In this document: positions 1 to 13,505 of the stretch, piece by piece
How positions within the stretch are numbered: the stretch's first letter is position 1
How the letters are laid out: every line of letters starts with the position of its first letter
Notes under the pieces: generated by a model
What the model was told of the DNA's origin: nothing
What the model saw: only the letters and a program-made list of their open reading frames with translations
The model's database searches: none
Assembly (NCBI GenBank): GCA_025677815.1
Contig: JAIXMP010000013.1
Location: 1,116,001-1,180,000, forward strand
DNA length: 64,000 nt
Reading direction: 5' to 3'
DNA from: Phascolomyces articulosus
Lineage: Eukaryota; Mucoromycota; Mucoromycetes; Mucorales; Lichtheimiaceae
Made by a program: the position numbers and the translations under genes

Positions 1-516
1 TGTCTAATATACAGTGTCCATAATGACAGCAAACGCTGATAATAATCATGTTCATCTAGAATACCCCGTAACCATCATGTCAAAATATTCCTCTCATTAA
101 AAAAATGCCAATGTAACTGCCTTACTTATTGTGGAAGATAGAGAGTCCATCCAACATTTCATCGGGTATTATCGTGTAACAACATTCTATTTATGTAATA
201 TACTTACCGCAAATAAATAACAAACCTTCATTCAAATCTCTTAACATTTTCTTGTAATTCATAAATTACAATACCCATAAACACATCAGCCGGTACTACT
301 GCTCTAGTATTAGCCGTAATGATGGGTTTGTATAGTAAATCCAATACCATTCAGCAAAATCGACCTTCTGTCGTATGGTCTGATCAACAACATTTCAAAA
401 AAAGGAACATCTCTGTTCTATTGGTCAATTGTTTTGACAATGGTAGGAAGCTGTCATCGAATTTTTTTTTTACATAAATTCTTCTTTTTTGTCTGGATAA
501 AATACAATGTCAAAAT
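1..516. other. Non-coding flank at window start
   Basis: AT-rich sequence with no frame that looks coding and no recognised repeat. A T-rich stretch lies just before the first ATG of the F-box-like gene at 517. The left edge may hold the 3' flank of a gene outside the window, but nothing visible supports that. Confidence 0.5.
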
Positions 517-3500
517 ATGAATACTGAAAATCAAAACAACGAGTATAATGACAAATATAGCCCATTGAGGCTATTATCGACGAAGATGATGATCCCTCAA
601 CAACAAGATGAAAAGCAACAACAACAACAACCATCATTAAATCAACTATCACAACAATCGACCTGTAATACAACAGCAGAACTTCAAGAATCTTTTGCTG
701 CGACTTTATTATCATATGGTGTCAACAAAGAAAAAAATGATCAGTGGAAACAAACAAAGCATTACATCAATCCAGTCAATTGTTGCTTGTCTCACGCGAT
801 CTTTTCCTATATTAATATGCAAAGGGAATGTTTGTTGGCCATAGGCGTCTCAAGACTGTGGATGAATCAAGTACCTATGCTTTGCAATCCTCAAAAGATA
901 TGGCGCGTTGTTAAATTGGATGGTTCAAAACATGTAGTGGAAAAAACATTGATGCTGTGGAATTTGGTAGGTTTTTATATCAGAAAATAGAAAATGGACG
1001 GTATGAATCCTTTGAGACTTTTCTTAAAGGTTTATTATGCGAGTTCCAAATGGAAATAAAAGTTAATTAAAGGGTTTTTACAATTACTTTCACAATGGCT
1101 TATTTATACTTTTTCTATTCTATGATGGATGAGGGCTTAGTGGGTTATTATGTATTATGTATAACGGATTCGGGTCCTTCTTGTATAATTATTTCTTTTA
1201 TGAGAATGATAGTAATATGGGATCTATAGGATCGAGTGCAAGAATATGGCGCACCCTTTGATCCTTTCTTTTAGATTTTTTTTTGTGTAGTACATCGTTA
1301 TGCGATTTGACTTAATTTCCTTTTTAAAATTGAAGGATTTGGGTTTCCTTATTTGGACATGTTCTTTGGGCTGAGCCCTTATATGATATATGTTTTATCA
1401 TGGAGTTATTTTATTATGTAGAATACGACAGATGCATCGATGCTTGGGACCTCACGTAAAAAGTATTACTTTAAGCCAATTTCAAGAACAACAACATCTG
1501 TTTGCTATGATGGATGTGCTTCGACATCGTAACTGCACCAAATTGATTGAATTAGGTATATACTAATTATATGATGATAACAACGATGATGATGAGTTCA
1601 ACGGGAAATAGTTGATTGTATATATAGATATTATTGTACAATAGTTGGATTTGATTCATTACGTATATTGATACAATATACTCAATGATGGTGTGTACCT
1701 TATTTTTTAAAAAAATATTTTAGGGTTCAAATATTGTATTGTGGAAAATGGAAATCAATTTATCAATCATTTGAAATTATTGAGTGACAATCTAACTACT
1801 TTGGAGCTTGACTCACTACAATTTCGTTCTGACCAATTATCCATCCGATCTATGATAGCCGTATGTCCAGCTTTGAAGCATATATACTTTTCGTTTGTTT
1901 ATAAAGTACCATCATCAAGATACAGTCAATGCGGTTCTATGAATCCGCAACATGGAGGGGGCAGCAATTACTATGATATGTTACAAAGTGGAATTGATTC
2001 TATGAAATTCAACATAACTACTCTAAAAATGGGATATCCAAAAACAAGATTACCAGAATGTTTCCATTACTCCACTTTTTATACAGACAATTGCTCATCT
2101 TTATTACAGAGAATCAATTGTAGTGGTCAATAATTGGCTTCCTTGATCAATCAATGTTCTCATTTAGATACGGCATCTTGAGATGTACTCATCGGATTCT
2201 TTGTCTTTGCCTGTATTTACATTTAAATGCATTTAATTGTGTTTAAAGGGTTCAAAGGCAATAAAGGTAACCCCCCAGCTTTATTAACATTTAAATGATG
2301 ATAAGGTACCGTTAAATACATATAAATGCATTTAAATGCATTCAAATATCCCTACTATGTGCTCATATTCCACATACTAGTGTATAGTTTATCATGTTTA
2401 TATTGTGCAATTTCATGTGGCGTTTTATTTGGTACTGCTTTTATTGTTTACTATTGGTACCATAGCATGTTACCCTTCATTACAATTTTACACTTCTTCA
2501 GACAATTACGATATTGCATATCGCACTGATAGCTACCAAAATCCATCGTTATTATATATTACTTTGCTCAAAACTCAATATTTTGCATTCTTCTTTAACC
2601 CTTTCTTATCCAAGAAAACGAGAAAAGTGATAAAAGACGAATGTGGGAAACATTTGTCACATGATAAGCATACTTTAAATGCATTTAAATGTTAAGCATT
2701 AATACATTTATATGTCTTTAAAATTAAATAGAGGTAATAAATGTAAATACAGGTAAAAAATGTAAATAAAACATCAGTCTAATATTTAAATGCATTTAAA
2801 GGTAATACCAAACTTCCGATGCTGGTGATAACATTGATCCCATTGTCACCCAGGCCATTACACAATTACGATACTTACGAATCCTTGCATTGTATTATGA
2901 CACAACACCAAACCATCAAGATGGCGTTCTTTATTCACTTCTTACAAAACATGTTGCTTTGGGTTCTCAAAGTACGCCCCAATATATTGCACTCAATGTC
3001 ACCGGCGACGTAACAATGGACTTGGTTGGAAAAATCATGACATTCAACACTCTTATTCTGATGGATACATTTAACTTGGCTTCCTATCAAGGTCTTTTAC
3101 AACTGGCCTATCGTTTGGGAAATAGTCTTTTACTCAACAACTTACTCTTGTACAAGTTTGATTTACGTCCATGGGTACACTCAATCGGATGGCACGGGCT
3201 CCCAATTTGACAATGGTGAATTTTACTGATTGTTCTATGGAAAGGACCACTTATATCAATTTTCTCCAGGCGGCAAGAATGTTGAAATTAGTGGCACAGC
3301 CTTTGTTAACATCGAATCGTAAAGATGGAAAAGAAGAGCCACAACAAGTCATGTTGGATCTGGCAGAACGTTCGTTCGGAAATCCTTATGAATTTACTTT
3401 GATACATATCAATGAATTATCTCCTACTGCTTTTCCTCCAGGTGTCTCGATACTACACAATCTACGCAACCCATACCTTGTCCTTGAATTACATTCTGTT

Positions 3501-3551
3501 TCGACTGAGATATCCGTCCTTCCCTCCACAGACGTGATTCAATACTCCTAG
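517..3551 (+). pseudogene. Broken F-box/LRR protein gene
   Basis: The first exon (517 to about 966) encodes a Gln-rich leader and an F-box-like segment (the stretch CLLAIGVSRLW, then IWRVV). A second exon (about 1421-1556) and a third (from about 1724) join in phase and give leucine-rich-repeat-like sequence such as LKLLSDNLTTLELDSL. F-box/LRR proteins usually recruit substrates to SCF ubiquitin ligases. The reading frame is broken: there is a TAA at 2131-2133, a second in-frame stop and a frame change near 2175, an insertion of about 0.6 kb, and another frame change near 3180-3210, where the open frame moves from the one ending at 3210 to the one starting at 3171. LRR-like sequence resumes at about 2820 (VTQAITQLRYLRILALYY) and runs to the stop at 3551. 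The remains are still easily readable, so inactivation looks recent. Extra introns could remove some defects, but several independent ones make a pseudogene the better call. Confidence 0.7.
2215..2806. mobile_element. Insertion bordered by palindromic TTTAAATGCATTTAAA repeats
   Basis: Between two pieces of the F-box/LRR reading frame lies about 0.6 kb that does not continue the LRR pattern. The motif ATTTAAATGCATTTAA occurs close to the left border (2221-2235) and right border (2784-2800). Further copies lie inside at 2324-2347 and 2675-2691. The motif is its own reverse complement, so its orientation is ambiguous. The insert also holds variant TGTAAATA and GGTAATA runs. Two short overlapping open frames (2326-2529 and 2405-2695) are hydrophobic and have no recognisable family. 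I read this as a small non-autonomous element or repeat cluster inserted into the gene. I saw no transposase and did not establish a target-site duplication. Confidence 0.5.
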
Positions 3552-4915
3552 TAATATAATTGATATATTTCCAAAAAAAAAAGCATTAAATTTGCTACCA
3601 TAATAATAGTAATAGATTTCATTTTGCACTATCACCTTGTCTTTATATGTATAATAGTATTAATTACCTAGAGCAAACTTGCTATTATTACATCATACGT
3701 AAAAGAAGAGCGTTATGTTGGTCTGATGTCCTTTGACTTTGGCTTTGATTTGCCACAATACTACGCTTATAAATTGCTATAAATTTAAAACACCAATATG
3801 CACAAAGATTACTATAGTTGCCTATGTTTTAATTCTTGTTTTTGGGCTAATGTAGTAGTATAAATGCGTGCGATTCTACTATACCATTATTTACACTAAA
3901 GAGAAAATATTGGTTATCTCTTCACTTATTTATAGAATAATGGGTAGAAAATTGATAAATGGATTCTTTTATCACGCATGTACGTAGGTTAATAGTATGC
4001 AATAAATCTATTTTTTTCTTCACCCTAATAAGGAAGTTCAAGGTGGAAAGTTGCACAAATTTTTTTTGTGAAATATTCACGATAAGTCTTTAAACATATA
4101 TCATTATTACAAGATGAGCTTGAACATAGTTTCTTCTCGCTTATTTGCTTATTTATATAAACTGTAGTTATCTTGAAAAAAGTTTATTTAAATAAAATGT
4201 TACAATACTTAGGTTACGATCATTGCAAATTATATTACTGTGGATATAAGATAACACTAATAAGAATCAAAAGAAAAAAGACTTTTTTCTTCTGGCGCAT
4301 TTTACTGTTTTTCGGCTTAGAATTAAACATTGATTCATGTGTTGGTATTCACGTTTAAGGTTATTAAGGTGTGGCGCTATCAGACATTGGTGCCACAAGT
4401 ATTTAAGAATCAGCCGTAGAAAGGAAACATTCTTAAAATAATAAATTTGTCTATTATAATAAACAAATGAGTATTGAATTTAAACACATGCCGTATTATG
4501 GTAGTATGCAGGTTGCATATATATATATATATATCGGAGATAAATAACTTGAAATAATGAAGCACTATCCAGTACATAATACGTTAAAATGGGCACTTTA
4601 CTTTGTAACAAGAGTTGTTGTTTACAATTAATTATAATACGTAGTAATTAATTTGACAAAAAAGTAGTTTGATTTGTGATGAGAACAATATATAAATACG
4701 TAAACTGAACAGCATGGTTTATTGTTAAATACAACACTAAATGCAACTAAAATTAAAACTACAAATATACGACCTTTTAATGATATTATAAGACTTATAC
4801 ATAGCATAATCTCAATTGTTATAAAATAATCTATATTGTATAATATGTAGTGGTAGATTAAAATAATTTAATTTATATTATATACGTATATACACAGTCT
4901 TTTAAAGCCACATAT
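3552..4915. other. Intergenic region, 3' flanks of convergent genes
   Basis: It lies between the end of the plus-strand F-box pseudogene and the stop of the minus-strand Rho GEF gene. The sequence is AT-rich with a short TA run at about 4517-4534. One 61-residue open frame (4173-4358) has no homology signal that I recognise and is probably chance. No RNA gene was seen. Confidence 0.6.
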
Positions 4916-7900
4916 TTAGGTATGCTGCAGTCCCAGCTGAAAGAGCTGCTGTCTATCTAATAAACTACCATGATACTCTACTTTACAACCATGGATTACA
5001 TGTTCACCGCCCAACCACCCTTCATATGTCAATTGACAAGAATCTGCATGAATAATTTGCACTAGCTCGCCCTGTTGTATAAATAAGTATCGGAAGGAAG
5101 AAGTAGCAGAATGAGTTATATGATTATAAATGCTACAAAAAAAAGTCCTGTTCCATTACTACGTATAAAACAGAAAAGAAAATTAAACCGCTTACCGAAT
5201 TTAAACTTCGTATTTCGATAAAGTGATCTGAAAACCCAATAATATAATCCTTATGACGCACAACATTATCTGGGTCACTCTCGAATTTAAACAAGTACCC
5301 GTTGCTATTGTCCGAAGGGATTATGTTATGGTGTTCATCAATAAGATATCCATAACGATTGTAACATAGTAATATTCGATTTGGTTTTATATAAAACGCT
5401 GCGCGTGCCTCAATGCTATTGTCATCCTTTCTTCGTCTATCGTCTAAAGGTAATGAGGATCGTCGTTCATGTGGTTCGCCATCACCGAATGAAAAAAATC
5501 TGAAATTGTTCTGGCAAACAAGTGCCACATTTTCATTGCCACAGAATTGAACCGTACGAACACCGGTGCCACGAATATTATCCTGTTTTTTTTAAAAAAA
5601 AAATTAAAAGATCAGCATTCTGTTTATTATTATATCACATGAAGTTGTTACTTTTTTTTTGGCGTAGAGAGATGAAATTTTATATTTACATGATGCACAC
5701 GTCGAAATACATAACCTTGCGGTGGACTACTCGTTATGGGTCGATTGCTGAAATACTGCGGACTTGACAAAACAGCTCGATCTCGAGCCGCAGTACCATT
5801 ATACAAATCATCCGATGGTTTTACAGCAACCAAAACATTTTCATGGTGTCGCTTTTTCATATATATTAATAAATCTTTGTGATGTCTTGTTGAACCCACT
5901 TGGAAAAATTGTACATAATAATCGACGATGATTGCTTGAGGCGCTCTACTGTATCCACTATTCCTGTCATTTGCATCAATGATTGTTTCAATAGTGTAGG
6001 CTTTTAGCTCTTGATTTTCTGCTATGTATGTTTTAATTTTTTTTAAAAAATACGACTATGAGTTGACTTCCACTAAAACAATAAAATTTTTGATTTATTG
6101 GCTATATATACCTGTCAGAACTAGTAATAATCCTGCTTCACGCATAAACGCCATCTGTGTTACTTTGCCAATGGGCAATAAAGTTTCACCTGTAATTGAA
6201 TTCTTATGTACACTGTAGACTCCAGTATTTGTTCCAACAAGAATCATATCATCTTCAGTTCCTGGTTGTGGGTAAAAGAAAAACAAACAAACAAACAACG
6301 AAGTGTTACCATAATCAATCCATATTATGATCCATACAATGCTTAATATTCCTTGTTTTATTAATATATTATAAGATACACTTACCAAGAGGTACCGAAC
6401 AATTCACCCTATCATAGCCTGCTATATCTCCATTTCTGGAAGATATTTCATAATATACACGAAACGCAGAATGGTTCAACAAATCCAGCCCAAAAGGTTT
6501 CTTATTTTTGTTATTGATTTTGTACTGTTTTCGAGCTTGATCAATAGCTGTTAAGCACCTTTTCTTTTCTTCCATGGAACAACTAAACACACGTGGTTTT
6601 TGATGCCTTCTACCCAAATGAACTAATGTAATCGTTGGACTAAGATCTTCTTGTGTTGAGCTATTATTCAATAAAGATATTTTACGACGACGTGATTCTC
6701 CTCCTCCTGATGATGACGATGAAGAAGACGAGGGTGGTTTAGCGATCCAATTTGTTTTGCTTTCTTGTACATGCAACATGGGGAGCGGTATATAATCCAA
6801 AAAAGTATGTTTTATATCACGTTGCTTTGTTGTTGTGGTCAATAATACCATATGATCAAGAACAAAGATATGAATGGTCTTTTTGCGTATAGACAAGCTA
6901 CTTGACTTTTTAAGCGCGCCATGATGGAAAAGGCGACGTTGTGGTGCTGATAATTCTAAATCCACATCCTGTCGCCCGACAATCAAATCATCCGCTAATT
7001 GTAACGCTTGAACGCGTTTCTCAGTATCTCCTTTTGCTTGCCGTTTGGATTCACGTTCAATCCTTTCCACCTTTTCGTTGCATCGCTTTAACATGATGAA
7101 ATCTGGATGATGTTCCGGTGTGTGGGCAAGAATGTCACGTAAACAGGTCATATATTGAGGTATTTGCATACGCGGTGCCAAATAGAGGTAGTGGAGGGCC
7201 GGAACAGTATCGATCACAAGTTCGTTTTGTTTTGCTCGTTCCATAAGCTGGGCAAAGTCAGGGTTCGTTGCACATTCATGCTCGATGATATAGTTGGCCA
7301 AAGGAATATTGGTAACGTAAGTAATAAGTGGCTCTGACATGAGTTTTATATTATAGTAGAATATGTCTCCTATGCTGTCTATTTTTCCTTCCTGACTCTC
7401 CTTCTGTTTATATATCATTTCAGTTTGTAAATCTTTATTCAAAATACGGAGGGTGTCGTAGGTGCTAAATGCGTTTGCTACCAAGGATTCGCGGCGTTCC
7501 TGTTTTCCAATACTATCCGTGGAGAGAATGGAGTCGATAATGATCTATGCAAATTACGGTTTTAAAAGTTTATATAGTAAGATGTTAGTCCATGTACTTT
7601 GTTATAAAATATACAATAACAACGAAGATTTATAATAACAAAATTAAATTTTACGTGGTGTAAGATATCAAGTTTTTTGCAATAACTTCGATGTGATTGG
7701 ATTAACTGAAGGATAGCCTTTTGTCGTTTCTTTTCCCTTTTACTTTCAGCTATTTCTTCTTCATATGAATCATGCCTATTTCTTTCATTACTGCTATTGC
7801 TATCTTGGCGACAATAATAACCTTTTAAAATAGTTTGTTCGTCAGTTCCACTAAGAGTAATTGATGAATCTACGTCCTGTTTTTGGTCAGTAAAATAAAA

Positions 7901-9102
7901 TATATCAGGTGTTCATTATAAAATATGGAGATAGTAGGATAAAAGAAAAAGTGGTATTTATGTCATTAGGTCATTACAATTTGAGTATTATCGTGTAACA
8001 GCGACCGCACAGCAGCCGGAACAGATACAGATTGATCAGCGTGCTAAAATATAATATGAGAAAAAAAGAGTCAGTTTTACGTATATCACTCTAGCACCAA
8101 AATACCAATAATAATTGAAGACTTACCAAAATTTCCCGCATAGCGTTTCCTGGATTATTGGGACAGCGCGGTGCATAACAATCTGTGTTGCCAGGTTCAC
8201 ACCCGGCAACATAACACCGTGATAGACTTGATAAAACACCGATCGGTTTTGTTTCTTCTTCTAATGAATCAAATCGTAATATATATTTTTGATTCCATGC
8301 CGGAATAAACGATACATTACTTCGAGGTGGATTACCGTAATCTTCCAATGGTTGAAACAAAACATGCGGTTTACAATGCATAAGTGCATTTGCAACTTCA
8401 ATACTTCTATATTCTGGATAGTATGCGGAAGCCAAAAGTCTATGAAGTGCATTCTGATTATAAAAAGGAAAGGTGAGTATCAGTGGCTGGGCTCTATTGT
8501 TTTTCTATAACAACAAGTATTACTAACTAACTTATAAAAGGAATGCAGAGGTGTATTTTACTTACAGTAGCTTCTTCACCAGTAAATATTTCTTGATTTC
8601 CAAGTTGACGAACGAAAGCCTCTGAGACAACAGAAAGTATACTACAATCTGCTGAATCGATTGGAATGAGATAGTCCTCGTGTTCGTCATAAAGTGGTGT
8701 GTTATTGATGGATCGTGCATAAGTTCCCATCATTTGCTGTGAGGATCTATAGGCAGATATGTAATCTTGGGTAGGTTGTGGAACAAATGGCGGTGAAGGA
8801 TTTGTGTTGAATGAAGAAGAGTATGGGTCTATTGTTGCGGATGAAGATGCTGGATCTACTGTTGTAGGTACTGGTGGTGGTGAAGGGCTATTTTGAGTGG
8901 TAAACATACCACCTACAACCAACGGCCCGGAAATACGTCGTGTTCTCTATCATATTTCAGGAACCAAAGTTTAAATAAACCTTGTGTGAAACAAACAATA
9001 GCAATTATATATAAATGTATAACTTACAGGAGTGGATGGACGTAGTTGTGCCGCAGATCGTTGTTTACGAACAGAGCTGACATGATTGGAAGGTTGCAAC
9101 AT
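4916..9102 (-). CDS. Rho1 guanine-nucleotide exchange factor (Rom2/Tus1 type), DEP-DH-PH-CNH
   Basis: This protein should activate Rho1-type GTPase at the plasma membrane and feed the cell-wall-integrity pathway. My ten-exon model is 9102-9028, 8946-8566, 8453-8127, 8043-7978, 7876-7655, 7544-6386, 6261-6112, 6021-5711, 5582-5196 and 5071-4916. It stays in phase throughout and gives about 1,077 residues. In order there is a Ser/Pro/Thr-rich N-terminus and a DEP-like region (AFVRQLGNQEIFTGEEAT, then ALHRLLASAYYPEYRSIEV). A Cys-containing linker (CYVAGCEPGNTDCYAPRCP) typical of fungal Rom proteins follows, then the DH domain from about AILQLIQSHRSYCKKLDIL. The PH region has Ser-rich inserts, and a C-terminal CNH (citron homology) domain contains DDMILVGTNTGVYSV and ends LDRQQLFQLGLQHT. 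The start at 9102 is chosen because upstream in-frame sequence is low-complexity leader. Exon 8 uses a weak GTATTT donor, since the nearer GTTATG would break the frame. Confidence 0.88.
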
Positions 9103-9737
9103 TATAATAGGTATTAAAACATGTAAAATTGGATCAAATGAAAAAAAGAGAGAGAGAGAGAAAGAACGAAAGAAAAAATGCAAGTACAAATAACTTTTTA
9201 AGAAATAGGGCGCAGCAAAGGGTCGTTGCTCAAGTGGCGCCTTATGTGTTGCTGAACACAAAGAATATATGTGTGATCTTATGATGAAGAACCATGTCAT
9301 CATCATAGCACAGGTGAGACGTTATCATGGCACACACACTAAACTACGCGTTTAATAATTGCTGTTTAGACTTGCATCACCCAAAATGGAATCTCGTGTG
9401 CCATGTTTTTGATTTCAGCAAATACGCTGGGCGATCCTTTTAAGTATTTCACACTACTACAAGTGTTCACCTTCTTTCAATAGTATAATTTTCATCAGCA
9501 ATGTATTTTATACGTAACTAATTGATAGTATATAATAGTAATAATAACAATAAATAATTTGATTTTATGACATAATAGGACTCAATTAATAACGGAAGAA
9601 TAAAATCATGATAGTTCTTTTTTTTTTTAAAAAAAAAAGTAATAATACATTTATAGTTGGTTTCTTTTTGCTTGTGTAAAAAGGTGTGAAAAAAAATGGG
9701 GAATAAAAAAATTTATATATGAATGTTGTTGTCGAAA
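9103..9737. other. Intergenic region between Rho GEF and AP-1 gamma (same strand)
   Basis: It holds the 5' region of the Rho GEF gene and the 3' flank of the AP-1 gamma gene. Visible are a short GA run near 9147-9160, one ACGCGT site at 9346-9351 and a T11A10 palindrome at 9618-9638. No gene is seen. Confidence 0.6.
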
Positions 9738-12700
9738 TTAGAAAGCATTTTCAGGGAAAGGGCCATATTCTGCTACATCGTCTACTTTTTGTCCACTTGG
9801 CAATACATATGAAATACGTAGTCGCAGTTTAACAGCAGTCTATTAAAACGTATAATTTTAGACACAATCAATATTTGCAAGAAAAGAAAAGATTGAGAAA
9901 AAAAAATAGTTACCTGTTGAGGGTTGTTGATACGCATCAATTGCTTCTCAGTGCTACCAGATTGCACAGTCGAGCTACTTGCAGGTGCCATTTGTAACTT
10001 TTGACTCCTTGGCACCGCAGCTTGGAATTGTAACGATGAAATATCACCTTCTGTACTATTGTTAAACAGTACTTGTATATTGATGATTGCAGCATTGTTA
10101 CGATCTTTTGAGGGAACGAGATTAATAGCAAAGCCATTCTTTGCATAAGCTTGGTAACCAGGTGCTGATGAAGGTGGAGGAGTGCTTGCAGCTGCCATTG
10201 CTGGACTTCCGCTACTCAACGCAGGTGAAATGGATCGTTGAGCAGAAGAGGGTGATGACATGCCACCCATAGAGAAACCAAGAGATGCAAGTGGATCAGA
10301 GCTTGCATTTGATGGAGGTGGAGTAGAAGCCTGTTGTGGTTGTTGTTGTACATCCCCACCAAGTAAATCCATCAAAGCGTTATTATTAGAAATGGATGGG
10401 GATGAGGATGCAGGAGGAGCAGGTGAACTGGATGATCCACTGCCACCACCGAAAATATCTGCTAAAAGATCCATACTTTGAGCAGGCTGTTGCGTTGTAG
10501 TGCTTTTTGGTTCAGGCGATGCGGAAGTTGATCCTAATGATTCTTCTGGTTGTTGATCTCCACCACTCGATGCAGTGCCAACACCCATAAGATCCAATAA
10601 TAACTAAATAACCCGAATCAAATTCAATCATTAGTTTCCTTTCCACCTTTTTTTTTCCTTCAAAATAAAAAAAAACCCCATTGTTTTACAAAACTTACAT
10701 CTTGGTCACTTGGTCCACTCTTCTGTTGTCCTTGACCAGATGCTATTAAAAAAGATGATGAATATCATTTACTTTCATCTGTTTTATATATCTTGTTTTC
10801 AAAAAAAAAAAAAAAAACCTACCAGGACCATTAAGGCCATTTTCAGAAGATTCAATAATAGGTCGTCCTTCTGGTACAGGCATACGTTCCAATACAGCAG
10901 GACGGATGTTGTCAAAGGAGAAAAGTTGAGTATATTCAACGGCACGTTGTTGAATTTCGACTTCCATACTAGTAGAGTGCTGATGTAAAATTTGTTTGAT
11001 GCTTTGATGAACTTCAGAATCGTTTAAGCGAGATGACAACTTCATCAAAGCAGTCAATACATATTCACGTGTAAGTTGATTGGCATAAGGTCCCATTAAA
11101 ATGGACTCTAACAAACCGACGACAGCGCTATCCGAAACCTGATACACATAATAAACCATATAAGTATTCCAATAACATTGAATGTTCTCCCTATCTATCC
11201 CATACGCTATATTTTACCTCGATTGTCTTATTTTCGTCCTCAAAATCCCCACCGCTAACCAAAACATCACCATATTCACCGATGACCCAGACACCAGCAA
11301 GAACAAATCCTTCCTATAGAATTTATCGTAATCATAGAATAATCATATTATGAGTCATGTCTAACATTCACATACACGCTCAATTTGTAATCCATATTTT
11401 CGTCTTTTTTTCTTTCTTTTTACAAACCTGAGAAATATCTTGTTTAAGGCCAGCATACAACTTTTGCACAGTGTATTGATGTAATTGAGATGTTTGAGCA
11501 ATAAGTCGAATAAAATTGGCTAATACTTCCTCACGAACGTAGTTTCCTGCTAATTTGAGCATACGAAGCATAGTATCGATATGCCATCTACCATTGGGTG
11601 CAAATCGTTCGGCTGCGAGTGAAATCTTAGTGGTCATGCTCTGTTTGAATTCAGTGTCTGCAACCTCTAAAAATGCCAAAAGCTCACGGGTCAAAACCCG
11701 TACATTACTCTCATTAATAAGAGCAAAACTCAATTCCAATGCACGTCGACGAATTGAAATATCACCATCACGCAAACAGTCGAGAATAATGTTACGATGA
11801 CGTTGAACTGCTTGCGTTTCGATACCGACAGTCTTGTTCAATGTTTCCAAGGCAACATAACTAAAAAAAAAAACTCAATTAATACACTTTTTCTTTTTCT
11901 CTCTCTCTTTCTAATTTCTATTTTTTTTATCATTGTAAAAGAAGATGTCACTTACCGAATATTATTGTCACGGTTACTCAAGAATTTACCCAAAATATTG
12001 ACAGCAAGCACCCGAAGACCTGCTTCACTTTGGATATCCATAATTGTTAAGACGGTTTCATATAAAATAGCATTGCCTACATTTTTTGTGCTTTCAGTAT
12101 TTGTTGCTACTTGGGCAAGAATATCGTTCATTGCATCGGAGGCTTCTTGATCATTCTTGGCAAGAATACGCAAGAGACGAAGGATCTTGACTTGTAAGAA
12201 TGGATCAGTTACACCTGTAACATCGTGTTCAGGAGAAAAGCCTGCACTGACAAGATTTTTCAAATGTCGAACCAAAAGAGGTACAGCCTTTTTTTATATT
12301 ATAAAATCCGAGAATAGATTATCCAAAAAAAAGTTAATAAATTATCATAAACAAATTCAAAAAAAAATATCACCCACACAGACATACTCGCACGCAAGCA
12401 GTAAATAATTCATTACCTTTCTAAATATCTCAATGTTCTCTGGGTATTGTTGACACATTTCAGTCACTAATGTAACTCCCGTAATAAGCACACCATGGCT
12501 ACGATCGTTCAACAATGTCTTTGCACGCGAGAGGAAATTTTCGTATAATTCTGGAACACGGCGTACAATACGTAAGGCACATAATGCTGCCTAATTGATG
12601 TTGCAAAAATATAGAATTTACTTAGATGCCCGCATTCCCTTGATTATGTTTTATCTCGAGTATCAATTGGCTATATCTTTAAAAGAGAAAAGAAAAGGAA

Positions 12701-13505
12701 CTAACCTTCTTTCGAATATATGTATTTGAACTACCCAACAACTTTTCTACTTCAGAACAAAGATCGCGTGCCATTTCAGAGGATGAGATATTACCAAGTG
12801 TACATAATGCAAGGCCAACCACATACATGTTACTATGGTTAAGATCACTAAAACAATGATATAATAATAAAGAGATTTCATAGTCAGTTACTGCTATATA
12901 CTATATGTATGACAAGTATACATAAAAGATCCAGAGATAGAGAAGTATGCTCCTCCAAGAAAGTAAAAATGCTCTATATAAAATAACCCAACAAAGTAGT
13001 TTAGTTTCTTTTCAACTTACTTTTTCAAACTATTGGTTACAAGTGTCAATACTTCAGTCTTTTCGTCAATCAAAAGCATAATGCCCAAATAACCGAGACG
13101 TTTATCAGCAAATTTCGGGCTTGCTACCAACTTTAAACACTCCATCTGACCGAAATGAGCAGGGTAACCTAGCATGTGGATATACAATAATTTGGAAACA
13201 TTGGCATGACGCGTGTCATTATGTTCTTCTTTAAATTGTGTTCTAATGTTGGCACTTTCTTTTTGAATAACAGCTCTTTCTTCAGCTGCTGTTTTGCATG
13301 CTCGGACAGCCTTGATGAGGTCTTTTTTAAATCAATGGAGCTCCGTTAGTTTATATATTATATTGAAAGGTTGTTTATATATACATATATAAATCTATTA
13401 ATTTATTCCCATGAGTATTAGATATGGAATTTAACAATTACCCTTGAGACGATAGAGTGGAAGCTTTGACAGAATTTGCTGGGAGATGCTATTGATGCTA
13501 TTCAT
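9738..13505 (-). CDS. AP-1 clathrin adaptor complex, gamma-adaptin subunit
   Basis: This is the large subunit of the AP-1 adaptor, which sorts clathrin-coated cargo at the trans-Golgi network and endosomes. About eleven exons are visible. The start [20 protein letters not shown] lies at 13505, followed by a long alpha-helical adaptin trunk. Trunk segments include [40 protein letters not shown] and [21 protein letters not shown] flexible hinge rich in Ser, Gln, Pro and Gly (about 10600-10200) carries a clathrin-box-like LLLDLMG segment. The C-terminal gamma-ear contains [12 protein letters not shown] and [20 protein letters not shown], and the protein ends [14 protein letters not shown] at the TAA at 9738. 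One exon (10742-10699) is only 44 nt. Sequence, domain order and length fit full-length gamma-adaptin. Alternative adaptins (alpha, epsilon) fit the ear and N-terminus less well. Confidence 0.93.

Noticed and set aside
2326..2695. Two overlapping hydrophobic small open frames, one with a signal-peptide-like start, inside the insertion
   Set aside because: They lie in AT-rich repeat sequence, overlap in different frames, contain the palindromic motif and show no family resemblance. Chance frames are more likely than secreted proteins.
9346..9351. Single ACGCGT upstream of the Rho GEF gene considered as a cell-cycle box
   Set aside because: One isolated hexamer is not beyond chance, unlike the four-site cluster before SMC1.
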